Shown here: positions 40,697 through 51,776 of the stretch, piece after piece
Position numbering within the stretch: position 1 is the stretch's first letter
Layout of the letters: the number at the start of each line of letters is the position of its first letter
DNA from: Thermohalobaculum xanthum
GTDB taxonomy: Bacteria > Pseudomonadota > Alphaproteobacteria > Rhodobacterales > Rhodobacteraceae
DNA length: 64,000 nt
Assembly (NCBI RefSeq): GCF_016623495.1
Contig: NZ_JAEHHL010000007.1
Coordinates: 186,001-250,000 of the forward strand
Direction: 5' to 3'
Notes under the pieces: generated by a model
The model's database searches: none
Told to the model about the DNA's origin: nothing
What the model saw: only the letters and a program-made list of their open reading frames with translations
Made by a program: the position numbers and the translations under genes

Positions 40697-42391
40697 TCAG
40701 TTCCCCTCGAGCACGCGTCGCGCGATCACGCCCGCCTGGATCTCGGCCGCGCCCTCGAAGATGTTGAGGATGCGCGCGTCGCAGAGCACCCGGCTGATCG
40801 GGTATTCGAGCGCGAAGCCGTTGCCGCCGTGGATCTGGAGGCCATTGTCCGCCGCCGCCCAGGCGACCCGGGCGCCAAGCAGCTTGGCCATCCCGGCCTC
40901 CAGGTCGCAGCGCCGGTCGGCGTCCTTCTCGCGCGCGGCATAGTAGGTGATCTGACGCGCGATCATGACCTCGACCGCCATCATGGCCAGCTTGGATGCG
41001 ACGCGCGGGAAGGCCGAGAGCGGCTTGCCGAAGGCGACCCGCTCCTGCGCATAGCGGAGCGCGATCTCCATCGCCGACTGCGCCACGCCGATGGCGCGGG
41101 CCGCGGTCTGGATGCGGGCCGATTCGAAGGTGCGCATCAGCTGCTTGAAGCCCTGCCCCTCGACCCCGCCGAGCAGCGCATCGCCCGGCACGCGGTGACC
41201 GTCGAGGGCGAGGGTGTATTCCTTCATGCCGCGATAGCCGAGGACCTCGATCTCGCCGCCCTCGATGGTGGCGTCGGGGAAGGGGGTCTCGTCGGTGCCG
41301 CGCGTCTTGGGGGCGAGGAACATCGAGAGGCCCGAATAATCCTTCGTGTCGGGGATGGTGCGGGCCAGCACCGTCATCAGGTCGGTGCGGCCGGCATGGG
41401 TGATCCAGGTCTTGTTGCCGGTGATCACCCAGTCCTCGCCCTCGCGCACGGCGCGGGTGCGCAGCGCGCCGAGGTCCGAGCCGGTGTTGGGCTCGGTAAA
41501 GACCGCGGTCGGCAGGATCTCGCCGCTCGCGATCTTGGGCAGGTAATGCGCCTTCTGCGCCTCGGTGCCGCCGCCGAGGATCAGCTCGGCCGCAATCTCC
41601 GAGCGCGTGCCGAGCGAGCCCACGCCGATATAACCGCGCGAGAGTTCCTCGGAGACGACGCACATCGCAGTCTTGCCCATGCCGAAGCCGCCATGTTCCT
41701 CGGGGATGGTGAGGCCAAAGACGCCGAGGCCGGACATCTCCTCGATGATCTCCATCGGGATCAGCTCGTCGCGCAGGTGCCAGCCATGGGCGTGGGGCAC
41801 CACGCGCTCGTCGGCAAAGCGGCGGAACTGGTCGCGGATCATCTCGAACTCGTCATCGAGGCCGCAGTCGCCGAAGGTCGCCGCGCCCTCGCGCTCGGTC
41901 ATGATCTGCACCAGCCGCATGCGGTGGGCATCGGTGTTGCCCTCGGCGATGAGCCGCTGCACGGCGTCGGTCGAGAACCCCGCGAGCTCGACCGGGCCGA
42001 GGCCAAGCTCGGACGGGCGGGCGATCTCGCCCTGGCTCATCGGGATGCCGCCCGCGATCTGGGCGAGGTATTCGCCCATGCCGATGGCGTAGATCAGGCG
42101 CTCGATCTCGCCCAGCCGGCCCGCTTCCTCGAGCCGCCCGGCCCAGCCGGTCATCTGGCGGAGCGCCTCGACATAGGTCGCCAGCCAGGCGAGCCCGTGG
42201 GCCGCGTACTGGTGGTCGTCGAGCATCCGCCCCGAGACGCGGCCCTGGGCGCTAACCTCGCGTGCAAGGCGCCCGCGCGCCTCGATCAGCAGCGCCTCCG
42301 CCGCGGTCACCGACTCGCGACCCAGGCTGACCAGCGCGGGATCGGCGGCAAGCGATGCGGGGGCGTCGACGCGTGCGGGTGAGGCGGTCAT
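40697..42391 (-). CDS. mcd: (2S)-methylsuccinyl-CoA dehydrogenase
   Basis: A 564-residue acyl-CoA dehydrogenase with an extra N-terminal domain of about 170 residues (AREVSAQGRVSGRMLDDHQY...), which is characteristic of Mcd. The dehydrogenase core shows FTEPNTGSDLGALRTRA, KTWITHAGRTDLM, RYAQERVAFGKPL and the catalytic-base region NIFEGAAEIQAG. Mcd oxidises methylsuccinyl-CoA to mesaconyl-C1-CoA in the ethylmalonyl-CoA pathway, used for acetyl-CoA assimilation when isocitrate lyase is missing. The electron acceptor is ETF. ATG 42391 has a GGAG 8 nt upstream. Other pathway genes are not in this window. Confidence 0.88.
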   Translation of the reverse strand: MTASPARVDAPASLAADPALVSLGRESVTAAEALLIEARGRLAREVSAQGRVSGRMLDDHQYAAHGLAWLATYVEALRQMTGWAGRLEEAGRLGEIERLIYAIGMGEYLAQIAGGIPMSQGEIARPSELGLGPVELAGFSTDAVQRLIAEGNTDAHRMRLVQIMTEREGAATFGDCGLDDEFEMIRDQFRRFADERVVPHAHGWHLRDELIPMEIIEEMSGLGVFGLTIPEEHGGFGMGKTAMCVVSEELSRGYIGVGSLGTRSEIAAELILGGGTEAQKAHYLPKIASGEILPTAVFTEPNTGSDLGALRTRAVREGEDWVITGNKTWITHAGRTDLMTVLARTIPDTKDYSGLSMFLAPKTRGTDETPFPDATIEGGEIEVLGYRGMKEYTLALDGHRVPGDALLGGVEGQGFKQLMRTFESARIQTAARAIGVAQSAMEIALRYAQERVAFGKPLSAFPRVASKLAMMAVEVMIARQITYYAAREKDADRRCDLEAGMAKLLGARVAWAAADNGLQIHGGNGFALEYPISRVLCDARILNIFEGAAEIQAGVIARRVLEGN

Positions 42392-42680
42392 CGGCGGGCT
42401 CCTCGGCGGCGGCCACAGGCGGCTCGTGCTGCGGCGCGGAATCAATATTGCATCTGCGAATTGTCCTAGCCGTGGCAGAGGCAGCGGTCAAGGGAGTGAA
42501 CGCAAGATTCTTGCGCTCCACATGGGCATGAAGGTTGTTTCTTGCCTGCAATCGCGCGTGCGCCTGCTGCTCACAAAGGTTTGGGCGTGGCCGGGGAAAT
42601 TATTCCAGATGGTCCGGGACAGGCAGCAATCGTCCGTGTAAGAGGGGCGCCGATCCCGCAGCATTTTCCGGACCGGACGC

Positions 42681-43460
42681 TTGGAACACGCCGACGCTCT
42701 TGCAGGTTTCGAGATCGGCCTGTTCGTCGCTGCGGCGACGGTCATGGGCCTTGGCGGGTTCGTGAAGGGCGCGGTCGGCTTCGCGCTGCCCATGATCAGC
42801 ATCGCCGGGCTGGGAAGCTTCCTCACGGCGCAGGAGGCGGTCGCGGTCCTGATCATCCCGACCTTTCTCTCGAACCTCTGGCAGACATTGCGGCAGGGCC
42901 CGCTTGCGGCGATCTGGACCCTCAAGGAGTTCTGGCGGCTCAACATCATGATGGCGCTGACGATCGGCGTCGTGGCGCAGCTGGTGCCGCGAATCTCCTC
43001 GGGCACGCTTTTCGTCACGTTGGGCGTGGTGGTGACTGTGGCCGCGGGGTTGCAGCTCTGGGGCTGGCGGCCACAAGCGCCGAAGACCGGGCCCGGCCGC
43101 ACCGCGAGCGAGGTCGCGGCCGGGCTGATCGCGGGGATCACCGGCGGGATCTCGGGCGTGTGGGGGCCGCCGGTGCTGTTCTTCCTGATCGCGCTTGCCA
43201 CGCCGAAGATCGAGATGATCCGGGCGCAGGGCATCGCCTATCTTCTGGGATCGGTGATCCTGGTCGGCGCCCATCTCCAGAGCGGCCTTCTGAACGCGGT
43301 GACGATCCCGTTCTCGCTGGCCATGTGCCTGCCCGTCGCGGCGGGCATGGCGCTGGGGCTGGCGGTGCAGGACCGGCTCGATCAGCGCCTGTTCCGGCGC
43401 ATGACGCTGGCGGTGCTGTGCATCGCCGGGCTCAACCTGCTGCGGCGCGGGCTGTTCTGA
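42681..43460 (+). CDS. TauE/SafE family membrane permease
   Basis: A 259-residue membrane protein with about eight hydrophobic segments, beginning with the family block GLGGFVKGAVGFALPM and repeating a related block GLIAGITGGISGVWGPPV in the second half, as expected for the duplicated TauE/SafE fold. Members export sulfonates, sulfite or other organic anions. The start is TTG 42681, with no strong ribosome site, so the exact start is uncertain. It is divergent from mcd; the 289-nt gap between them holds no recognisable gene. It ends 3 nt from the converging ggt-like gene. Confidence 0.85.
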   Translation: MEHADALAGFEIGLFVAAATVMGLGGFVKGAVGFALPMISIAGLGSFLTAQEAVAVLIIPTFLSNLWQTLRQGPLAAIWTLKEFWRLNIMMALTIGVVAQLVPRISSGTLFVTLGVVVTVAAGLQLWGWRPQAPKTGPGRTASEVAAGLIAGITGGISGVWGPPVLFFLIALATPKIEMIRAQGIAYLLGSVILVGAHLQSGLLNAVTIPFSLAMCLPVAAGMALGLAVQDRLDQRLFRRMTLAVLCIAGLNLLRRGLF

Positions 43461-43463
43461 ATC

Positions 43464-44984
43464 TCAGCCGATGATGGCGACGCCGTCGCGCCGCGGGTCG
43501 CCGGCCGCGTCGACATTGCCGCGCGCGTCGCGCATCACCGCGTGGACGCCGCCGAAGAACATGGATCGGCTGGCCCAGCCGCGCGCCTCGGGCCAGGCGC
43601 CGAGCAGCGCCTCGCGCGCCGCGTCGGGCAGGCCTTCGAGCTCGAAGTCGATCTCGGGCTCGCGCCCCTCGACATGCAGCCGCGGCGCGGTGATCGCGGC
43701 CTCGAGCGACGCCCCGTGGTCACAGAGCTGCACGAGCACCTGCGCGAGCGCCGTGCGGATCCTGTTCGAGCCGCCCGAGCCCATCAGCGCGACGCGCCCG
43801 TCGGGCCAACCGACCTCGAGCGGCGTCATCATCGAGGCAAGCCGGCGGTCGGCCTCCCAGTTCAGCGGATCGCCCGGGACGAGGTCGTCCTCGCCCAGCA
43901 TGTTGTTGGGCACGATCCCCGTGCCGGGCACCACGAAGCCCGCACCCTCGCCATTGCTCAGCGTGAGCGAGACGCCCATCCCCGCGGGGTCGACCACGGA
44001 AATCTGGGTGGTGCCGCGCAGGGCGGCGCGCCGCCCCTGCACGGAGGCGCGGTAGCGGGCGAGAAGGTCCGGATCGAAAAGCTTCGCCGTCCCGGCGACG
44101 ACATCATCGTCGAGCCGGGTCTCGAGCCGCGCATGCACCGTCTGCGCGAAGGCGCGGGCGAGGTCGGCCGCACCCGGACGGTCCGGCGCGATCGCCAGGG
44201 CAAAGGCGATCAGCGCCCCGCCCAGCGCCGGCGGCGGGTTGAGCCCGATCTCGGCCATGCCCCTGGCGTGGCGCAGCGGCTCGCGCCAGACCGCGCGGTG
44301 TCGGCGCAGATCGTCGCGCGTGAGATGGCCCCCCTCCTCCATCACCTGCAGGAGCGCGGCCGCGACCTCGCCTTCCTGGATGAGGCGCGCGCCCTCGATG
44401 CCGAAGACCTCGAGCACGTCGGCCAGCGCGGGGTTGGTGAATAGAGCGCCCTCGGCCTTGGGCTCGCCCTCGTCGCACATCAGCGCCCGGATCGAGTCGG
44501 TGGCGCAGAGGATGGGCGTCACGATCCGGCCGATGCCGGACTGGAAGGCGGTCACGCGGACGCCCTCGCGCGCCGCGCGGACGGCCGGCCCGACCAGCTC
44601 GGCCATCGGCATGCGCCCGAGATCACGATGCGCGCCCTCGAGCGCCGCGGCGAAGCCCGAGCCGGCAACCGTTCCCGCCCCGATGACGAAGCGCTGCCGG
44701 GTCTCGCCGAAATCGGCCTCGACCTCGCGCAGGTCGAGCTCGGACAGTGGCCGCTTGCGGCGCGGGGTCTGGACGAAGGCGTCGAGGATGCGCGCGCCGC
44801 CCTTCGGGTCGCGCACCAGCATGAAGCCGCCGCCCATCAGGCCGGCGAGGACCGGCTCGGCAACCATCGCGGTGAAGGCGGCCGCGACCGCGGCGTCGAC
44901 GGCGTTGCCGCCCGCGCGCAGGACCTCGGCGCCGGCATCCGCGGTCACCTGGTGGCCGGCAGCGATGGCGAAGCGCCAGCTCAT
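43464..44984 (-). CDS. Gamma-glutamyltransferase family protein
   Basis: A 506-residue Ntn-hydrolase. The precursor should cleave itself before the threonine in LRGTTQISVVDPAG, leaving a large and a small subunit. The small subunit keeps NGEGAGFVVPGTGIVPNNM and the GSGGSNRIRTALAQVL region. No signal peptide is evident (it begins MSWRFAIAAGHQVTADAG), and it is shorter than classical periplasmic GGT, so a cytoplasmic amidase-like member of the family is possible. ATG 44984 follows AAGGGTG. Confidence 0.87.
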   Translation of the reverse strand: MSWRFAIAAGHQVTADAGAEVLRAGGNAVDAAVAAAFTAMVAEPVLAGLMGGGFMLVRDPKGGARILDAFVQTPRRKRPLSELDLREVEADFGETRQRFVIGAGTVAGSGFAAALEGAHRDLGRMPMAELVGPAVRAAREGVRVTAFQSGIGRIVTPILCATDSIRALMCDEGEPKAEGALFTNPALADVLEVFGIEGARLIQEGEVAAALLQVMEEGGHLTRDDLRRHRAVWREPLRHARGMAEIGLNPPPALGGALIAFALAIAPDRPGAADLARAFAQTVHARLETRLDDDVVAGTAKLFDPDLLARYRASVQGRRAALRGTTQISVVDPAGMGVSLTLSNGEGAGFVVPGTGIVPNNMLGEDDLVPGDPLNWEADRRLASMMTPLEVGWPDGRVALMGSGGSNRIRTALAQVLVQLCDHGASLEAAITAPRLHVEGREPEIDFELEGLPDAAREALLGAWPEARGWASRSMFFGGVHAVMRDARGNVDAAGDPRRDGVAIIG

Positions 44985-45120
44985 CGCGGCACCCTTGGCG
45001 CCACCCCTTGCGTCGCGGCGTGGAGCCCGCCGTCGCGGAGGGGCGCGAAACGCGCGAAGACCGCCACGACACGGTCGCAGCGGTCTCCGAAGTTCAGAGG
45101 CATGGGAATGCCGGCTGCGC

Positions 45121-46731
<1,611 letters not shown>

Positions 46732-47140
46732 CGATCTCCATCACCCGGATGCGCCGGCGAACCTGCGGCCGGGCATCCTCTCCCAGTAGCTCTCCCGGGG
46801 GCTGCGTCCGCGTTCCGGTCCGGCACGGCCCTCATCTTGGTGTGCGGGCTGGTCCCGCATGGTCGAGTCGCAGGCTCTATAAGCAGCGCCGGGTGCTAGG
46901 TCCACCCCGATCAGCGGCGACATCGCGGCACAGGCGGGCGTGTCCCCGCAGCCGCAGGCCATGATTCGCATCGCCACACCAATCGCCAGAAAATTGCGTT
47001 GACAGCCGCGCCGTGCAATCATCCTGTCGGGTTAACGACCTCCAAGTCCGCCGGTACGATGCGTAGGCCGAGAGCGGGCAGGCAAACGAGCAGAAAAGAC
47101 GGCCCACGGGCGAGGGCCGCACCGATCGGGAGAAACCGTC
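46732..47140. promoter_or_regulatory. 409-nt divergent control region between pckA and chvI
   Basis: No convincing gene lies here. A perfect -35-like TTGACA occurs at 46999-47004 reading toward chvI, with only a weak -10 (TCCTGT at 47022-47027). GTTAAC lies at about 47031, a possible partial CtrA-type word. A ribosome site GGGAG precedes chvI. For the pckA side no clear promoter was found by eye. ChvI binding here is plausible but no motif could be confirmed. Confidence 0.5.
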
Positions 47141-47842
47141 ATGGCGACTATCGCGCTTGTCGACGACGACCGGCATATCCTCAGTTCTGTCTCGATGGCG
47201 CTCGAGGCCGAGGGCTACGAGGTCCGCACCTACAACGATGGGGCGAGCGCACTCCAGGGGCTTGAACAAAGCCCTCCCGACCTCGCCGTCTTCGACATCA
47301 AGATGCCCCGGATGGACGGCATGGAGCTGCTGCGCCGGCTGCGCCTGAAGACCGACCTGCCGGTGATCTTCCTCACCTCGAAGGAGGAGGAGATCGACGA
47401 GCTGATCGGGCTGCGCATGGGCGCGGACGACTACATGCGCAAGCCATTCTCGCAGCGCCTGCTGGTCGAGCGCATCCGCGCGGTGCTGCGCCGGCGCGAG
47501 ATGGCGGGCGAAGGCCCCGTCGAGCGCACCGAGACCGAGAAGATCCTGCGCAGGGGCAAGCTCGAGATGGACCCGATGCGCCACTCGACCACCTGGGATG
47601 GCCAGCCCGTGACCCTCACGGTGACCGAGTTCCTGATCCTGCACGCGCTGGCGCAGCGGCCCGGTTTCGTGAAGAGCCGCGACCAACTGATGGACGCGGC
47701 CTATGACGACCAGGTCTATGTCGACGACCGCACGATCGACAGCCACATCAAGCGTATCCGCAAGAAGTTCCGCGACGTCGCCGACGAGTTCAACGCGATC
47801 GAGACGCTCTATGGCGTCGGTTACCGCTACAAGGAGGCCTGA
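47141..47842 (+). CDS. chvI: Response regulator ChvI
   Basis: A 233-residue OmpR-type regulator. The receiver domain has the acidic pocket VDDD (residues 7-10), phospho-acceptor Asp52 in [10 protein letters not shown] and the conserved Lys near 105 in MRKPFSQ. The winged-helix DNA-binding domain spans about residues 135-230 ([31 protein letters not shown]). With ChvG it controls envelope, acid and symbiosis/virulence genes in other alphaproteobacteria. It is the first gene of a six-gene run with hprK and PTS proteins. Confidence 0.95.
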   Translation: MATIALVDDDRHILSSVSMALEAEGYEVRTYNDGASALQGLEQSPPDLAVFDIKMPRMDGMELLRRLRLKTDLPVIFLTSKEEEIDELIGLRMGADDYMRKPFSQRLLVERIRAVLRRREMAGEGPVERTETEKILRRGKLEMDPMRHSTTWDGQPVTLTVTEFLILHALAQRPGFVKSRDQLMDAAYDDQVYVDDRTIDSHIKRIRKKFRDVADEFNAIETLYGVGYRYKEA

Positions 47843-47850
47843 GAGCGGGA

Positions 47851-49605
47851 TTGGAGGCAGGCAGGCGGAATCGCGACATAGGCGCCGGGCCCGTCGGGCT
47901 GGACCGGCGCCGCAGGCCGGCATCGACCCGAAGCCGCATCCTGATGGGGCTGCGCAAGTCGGCGCCATTCTCGTCGCTTCAGCGGCGCATCATCTTCTTC
48001 AACCTGATGGGTCTCGCCGTCCTCGTCTTCGGCGTGCTGTACCTGAACCAGTTCCGCTCGAGCCTGATCGAGCAGCGGGTCCAGGCCATGCGGATGCAGG
48101 GAGAGATCATCGCGATCGCCCTGACCGGCGGCGCGACGGAGGAGGACCCCAATGCCGAGGCGGCGCCGCTCGACCCCGAGGCGGCGCGGGCGACCATCGC
48201 GTCGCTGGGCCGGCCGCTCGATCTGCGGGTCCGGCTCTTCGACACCGAGCTGCGCCTCATGGCGGATTCCCGCAGCCCCGACACGGGGGGCGAGCTGCCG
48301 ATCGCGGTCACCCCGCTGCCGGCGCCACCCACGGGGGTCAAGGACAGCGTCCTAAACCGCGCCGAGGCCGCCTACGACACCCTCGTGCAGGGCATCCCCG
48401 GCTCGCGGCCAGGCTTCACCGAAGTGCCCACGACCGAGGTCGCGACTGACGCCGAGATCGTTCAGGCGGCGGCGGGGCGGGTCGCCTCGTCGATCCGCGT
48501 GAACTCGGCCGGCGAGCTGATCCTTTCCGTGGCATTGCCGGTGCGCCGGCTCTCGGTCGTCCAGGGCGTGCTGGTCATGTCGACCGAGGGCGGCGACATC
48601 AACCGCATCGTCCAGCGCGAGCGCGTGATCATCCTGCAGGTCTTCGTGGTCGCGGCGGCGGTCTCGGTGCTCCTGTCGATCATTCTCGCCAACACGATCG
48701 CCGCGCCGATCCAGCGGCTGGCCGAGGCCGCTGACCCCGAGGGCGAGCGCAGCGGCCGCCTCGTCAATCCCGAGCGCGTGGAGATCCCCGATCTCACCCA
48801 CCGCATCGACGAGATCGGCGATCTCTCGGACTCGCTGATCCGCATGACCTCGGCGCTCTACACCCGCATCGAGGCGATCGAGAGCTTCGCCGCCGACGTC
48901 GCCCACGAGATCAAGAACCCGCTCACCTCGCTCAGATCGGCGGTCGAGACGCTGGAATACGCCAAAACCGACGAGCAGCGGCTTCGGCTGATGGGTATCA
49001 TCCAGAAGGACGTGAACCGGCTCGACCGGCTGGTGACCGACATCTCCAACGCCTCGCGGCTGGATGCGGAGCTGGTGCGCGAGCGCATGGACCATGTCGA
49101 CCTGGTCGAGATCGTGACCACCATGACGTCGATCACAGCGACCCAGGGCCAGGAACGCGGCATCGGGGTCGTGACCCGCATGCCAGGGAACGCGCTGGTG
49201 GTCGCGGGGCTCGAGGTGCGCCTCGCGCAGGTGTTCACGAACCTCCTCGACAACGCGCTTTCCTTCTCGCCCGAAGGCGGCACGATCACCGTCGAGGGGC
49301 GGATGCTGCCCAATGGCGCGGTCAGGATCGCGGTCACGGACCAGGGGCCGGGCATCCCCGAGGATAATCTCGAGTCGATCTTCGAGCGCTTCTATTCCGA
49401 GCGGCCGGCCGAGGGCTTCGGCAATCACTCGGGCCTTGGCCTGTCGATCTGCCGCCAGATCGTCGAGGCGCATGGCGGCAGGATATGGGCCGAGAACATC
49501 CGCGAGGCCGGCGCCCAGCCGGACGCCCGGCCCAGGGGCGCGCGCTTCGTCGTGGAGCTGCCGGTCGCGCCCGGCGCGATGAGCCGCGGGCGGGCGCAGC
49601 TGTGA
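47851..49605 (+). CDS. chvG: Sensor histidine kinase ChvG
   Basis: A 584-residue inner-membrane kinase, partner of ChvI. Membrane segments lie at about residues 47-65 and 259-280, framing a periplasmic sensor of about 190 residues. A HAMP-type linker follows, then the phospho-acceptor His352 in FAADVAHEIKNPLTSL and the ATPase motifs NLLDNALSFSPEGG and DQGPGIPEDNLESIFERFYS. The start is TTG 47851, 8 nt after chvI; ATG 47944 would remove part of the cytoplasmic N-terminus and is less likely. Its stop overlaps the hprK start (GTGA). Confidence 0.94.
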   Translation: MEAGRRNRDIGAGPVGLDRRRRPASTRSRILMGLRKSAPFSSLQRRIIFFNLMGLAVLVFGVLYLNQFRSSLIEQRVQAMRMQGEIIAIALTGGATEEDPNAEAAPLDPEAARATIASLGRPLDLRVRLFDTELRLMADSRSPDTGGELPIAVTPLPAPPTGVKDSVLNRAEAAYDTLVQGIPGSRPGFTEVPTTEVATDAEIVQAAAGRVASSIRVNSAGELILSVALPVRRLSVVQGVLVMSTEGGDINRIVQRERVIILQVFVVAAAVSVLLSIILANTIAAPIQRLAEAADPEGERSGRLVNPERVEIPDLTHRIDEIGDLSDSLIRMTSALYTRIEAIESFAADVAHEIKNPLTSLRSAVETLEYAKTDEQRLRLMGIIQKDVNRLDRLVTDISNASRLDAELVRERMDHVDLVEIVTTMTSITATQGQERGIGVVTRMPGNALVVAGLEVRLAQVFTNLLDNALSFSPEGGTITVEGRMLPNGAVRIAVTDQGPGIPEDNLESIFERFYSERPAEGFGNHSGLGLSICRQIVEAHGGRIWAENIREAGAQPDARPRGARFVVELPVAPGAMSRGRAQL

Positions 49606-50090
49606 CGCGCTCCGCGCCGCGGCGCGGCGACGCCACGAACCGGCCGGTCTTCCATGCGAGCGCGGTCGCCCATCACGGCAGGGGATGCGTGATCCTCGGC
49701 GCCGCCGGGAGCGGCAAGACCTCGCTCGCGCTCGGCATGATCGCGCTCGGGGCCGACCTGGTCGCGGACGACCGCGTCGCCATCGCGGACACGGCGAGCG
49801 GCCCCGCGCTTGCGCCGGTCCCGCATCTCGCGGGCCTTGTCGAGATCCGCGGCGCGGGGATCCTGAAGCTGGCGCGCCATGCCGCCGCCGCGCCGCTCTG
49901 GCTCGCCGCCGATCTCGACCGCAGCGAATCCGAACGGATGCCGCCGCGGCGCGAGATCGAGCTTGCCGGACACAGCGTGCCCGTGATTGCCTGCGCCGGC
50001 TGGAGCGGCGCCGCGGCCGCGCTGATGGCGATCCTGGCGGCAGGCGTTCTGCCCGATCCCGAGTACTTCGCGCACGAGGGCACACCATGA
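49602..50090 (+). CDS. hprK: HPr kinase/phosphorylase, short alphaproteobacterial form
   Basis: A 162-residue protein that consists only of the catalytic C-terminal domain of HprK. Walker A is GAAGSGKTSLAL (about residues 33-44), followed by DLVADDRVAI and the family signature VEIRGAGILKLA. It phosphorylates and dephosphorylates HPr on serine; the target serine is present in the HPr encoded two genes downstream (Ser50). The N-terminal domain found in Gram-positive HprK is missing, as usual in alphaproteobacteria. The start GTG 49602 and stop overlap both neighbours. Confidence 0.93.
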   Translation: MTRSAPRRGDATNRPVFHASAVAHHGRGCVILGAAGSGKTSLALGMIALGADLVADDRVAIADTASGPALAPVPHLAGLVEIRGAGILKLARHAAAAPLWLAADLDRSESERMPPRREIELAGHSVPVIACAGWSGAAAALMAILAAGVLPDPEYFAHEGTP

Positions 50091-51007
50091 GCATCGCATC
50101 CGGACCTCTGGCCGAACCCGCGGATCGCGGCGGCGAGCCCGCCGCGCAACCCGCCCCGGGGGTGGTGATCGTGACCGGGATGTCGGGCGCGGGCCGCACG
50201 ACCTCGATCCATGCCTTCGAGGACATGGGCTACGAGGTGCTCAACAACTTTCCCCTCTCGATGCTCGACGCGCTGATCGAGGCGCGCGACGGCAGCCAGC
50301 CGCTCGCGCTGGGCGTCGAGACCCGGACGCGGGGTTTTTCGGCCCGCTCGCTGGGCGGTGCGCTCGACTTCCTGCGCACACGGCTCGATTCCGCGCCACT
50401 GCTGGTGTTCCTCGACTGCGCCGACGCGGTGCTCGAGCGCCGATTCATCGCCGCGCGCCGACGTCACCCCCTCGCGCCGGCAGAGGAGCCGGCGACGGGT
50501 GTCGCCCGCGAGCGCGACCTGCTGGACGAGATCCGCGCCGCGGCGGACATCGTTCTCGACACGACCGAACTCACGCCGCACGACCTCCGGGCCGAGCTCG
50601 AGGCGCGCTTCTCGCCCGGGCGGGCGCGCCGCATGACGGTCGGCCTGACCTCGTTCAGCTACAAGCGCGGCGCCCCTGCCAGCGCCGAGCTGACGGTCGA
50701 TTGCAGGTTTCTGCGCAATCCATATTGGGACGAGTCGCTTCGCAGCCTTGACGGGCGCGATTCGGCTATACAGGGTTACGTCGGCGCCGATCCCCGGTTC
50801 GACGCCTTTCTGGACCGACTGACCGAGATGACCCTGATGATGCTGCCAGCCTATCTCGAGGACGGGAAGGTCTTTTTCTCTGTCGCTCTGGGCTGCACCG
50901 GCGGTCAGCACAGATCCGTCGTCGTGGCGGAGTCCCTCGGGCGCCGGCTGGAGGCGGCGGGCTGGCCCGTGTCGCTGCGGCATTCCGAGCTCGAGCGGCG
51001 CAGGTAG
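50087..51007 (+). CDS. rapZ: RapZ-like RNase adapter / nucleotide-binding protein
   Basis: A 306-residue P-loop protein. The nucleotide loop is GMSGAGRTT (about residues 31-39), with Arg in place of the usual Lys. The C-terminal half carries the RapZ blocks FLRNPYWDESLR and SVALGCTGGQHRSVVVAE. In enterobacteria RapZ directs decay of a small RNA controlling glucosamine-6-phosphate synthase; its role in alphaproteobacteria is less clear. Overlap with hprK (ATGA) and position before PTS genes link it to the same circuit. glmM, of the same sugar pathway, is at the other end of this window. Confidence 0.92.
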   Translation: MSIASGPLAEPADRGGEPAAQPAPGVVIVTGMSGAGRTTSIHAFEDMGYEVLNNFPLSMLDALIEARDGSQPLALGVETRTRGFSARSLGGALDFLRTRLDSAPLLVFLDCADAVLERRFIAARRRHPLAPAEEPATGVARERDLLDEIRAAADIVLDTTELTPHDLRAELEARFSPGRARRMTVGLTSFSYKRGAPASAELTVDCRFLRNPYWDESLRSLDGRDSAIQGYVGADPRFDAFLDRLTEMTLMMLPAYLEDGKVFFSVALGCTGGQHRSVVVAESLGRRLEAAGWPVSLRHSELERRR

Positions 51008-51033
51008 GAGGCGGTGACCCGCATGATAGCTGC

Positions 51034-51441
51034 ATGATCGGTCTCGTGATCGTCGCCCACGGCAGCCTGGCACAGTCGCTTCTCGACGCGACCGAGCATG
51101 TTGTTGGGCCCCAGCCGACGGCCCATGCGGTGGCGATCGCGCCATCCGACGACCTGCATGCCCGCCAGGCCGAGATCAACGCGCTGGTCGAGGCCGTGGA
51201 CGACGGATCGGGCGTCGTCCTGATCACTGACATGTTCGGCGGCACCCCGTCGAACCTCGCGCTTGGCGCCATGACGCGTCCCGGCATCGAGGTGATCTAC
51301 GGCGCGAACCTGCCGCTCTTGGTGAAGCTCGCGAAATCGCGCGAGCGACCGCTGTCGGAAGCCGTGCGCCTGGCCATCGAGGCTGGTGAGAAATACATCG
51401 ATTCCGCCGCACGCATGCTGGATCCGCAGGCCCGGGAATGA
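51034..51441 (+). CDS. PTS system mannose-type EIIA protein
   Basis: A 135-residue EIIA of the mannose family, with the phosphorylatable His9 in IVAHGSLAQSLL and the block VVLITDMFGGTPSNLAL. No EIIB or EIIC membrane partner is near, so it serves regulation rather than sugar uptake, as in other alphaproteobacterial PTS branches. It overlaps the HPr gene by 4 nt. Confidence 0.94.
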   Translation: MIGLVIVAHGSLAQSLLDATEHVVGPQPTAHAVAIAPSDDLHARQAEINALVEAVDDGSGVVLITDMFGGTPSNLALGAMTRPGIEVIYGANLPLLVKLAKSRERPLSEAVRLAIEAGEKYIDSAARMLDPQARE

Positions 51442-51719
51442 CCTGCATCATGCCGTCGCGGAACCTCGACATCGTGAACGCCAAGGGGCTCCACGCCCGT
51501 GCATCCGCCAAGTTCGTCGAAACCGTCGAACGCTTCGATGCCCGCGCGCGGGTCAGCCGAGACGGGCAATCGGTCGAGGGCGACTCGATCATGGGGCTGC
51601 TCATGCTTGCGGCTGCACGGGGCACATCGATCCTCGTCGAGACCGAAGGACCCGAGGCCGAGGTCCTGCTTGACGCGCTCACCGAGCTGGTGGCGAGCCG
51701 TTTCGGCGAGGCGGCCTGA
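51438..51719 (+). CDS. ptsH: Phosphocarrier protein HPr
   Basis: A 93-residue HPr. His19 in NAKGLHARASAKF takes phosphate from enzyme I; Ser50 in VEGDSIMGLLML is the regulatory site for HprK. With EIIA and hprK just upstream it forms a regulatory phosphorelay. Start ATG 51438 overlaps the EIIA stop (ATGA); a second ATG at codon 5 is possible. Enzyme I is not in this window. Confidence 0.95.
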   Translation: MTCIMPSRNLDIVNAKGLHARASAKFVETVERFDARARVSRDGQSVEGDSIMGLLMLAAARGTSILVETEGPEAEVLLDALTELVASRFGEAA

Positions 51720-51776
51720 CGCATCGGGCAGCAAGCCGCGGGCCCCCGGCGCCCAAGCGTGAAAGACTGCGGAAGA

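Noticed and set aside
42392-42680. Possible small gene between mcd and the TauE/SafE permease
   Set aside because: Short frames here have no ribosome site, no domain, and mixed composition; the gap is best read as a divergent control region.
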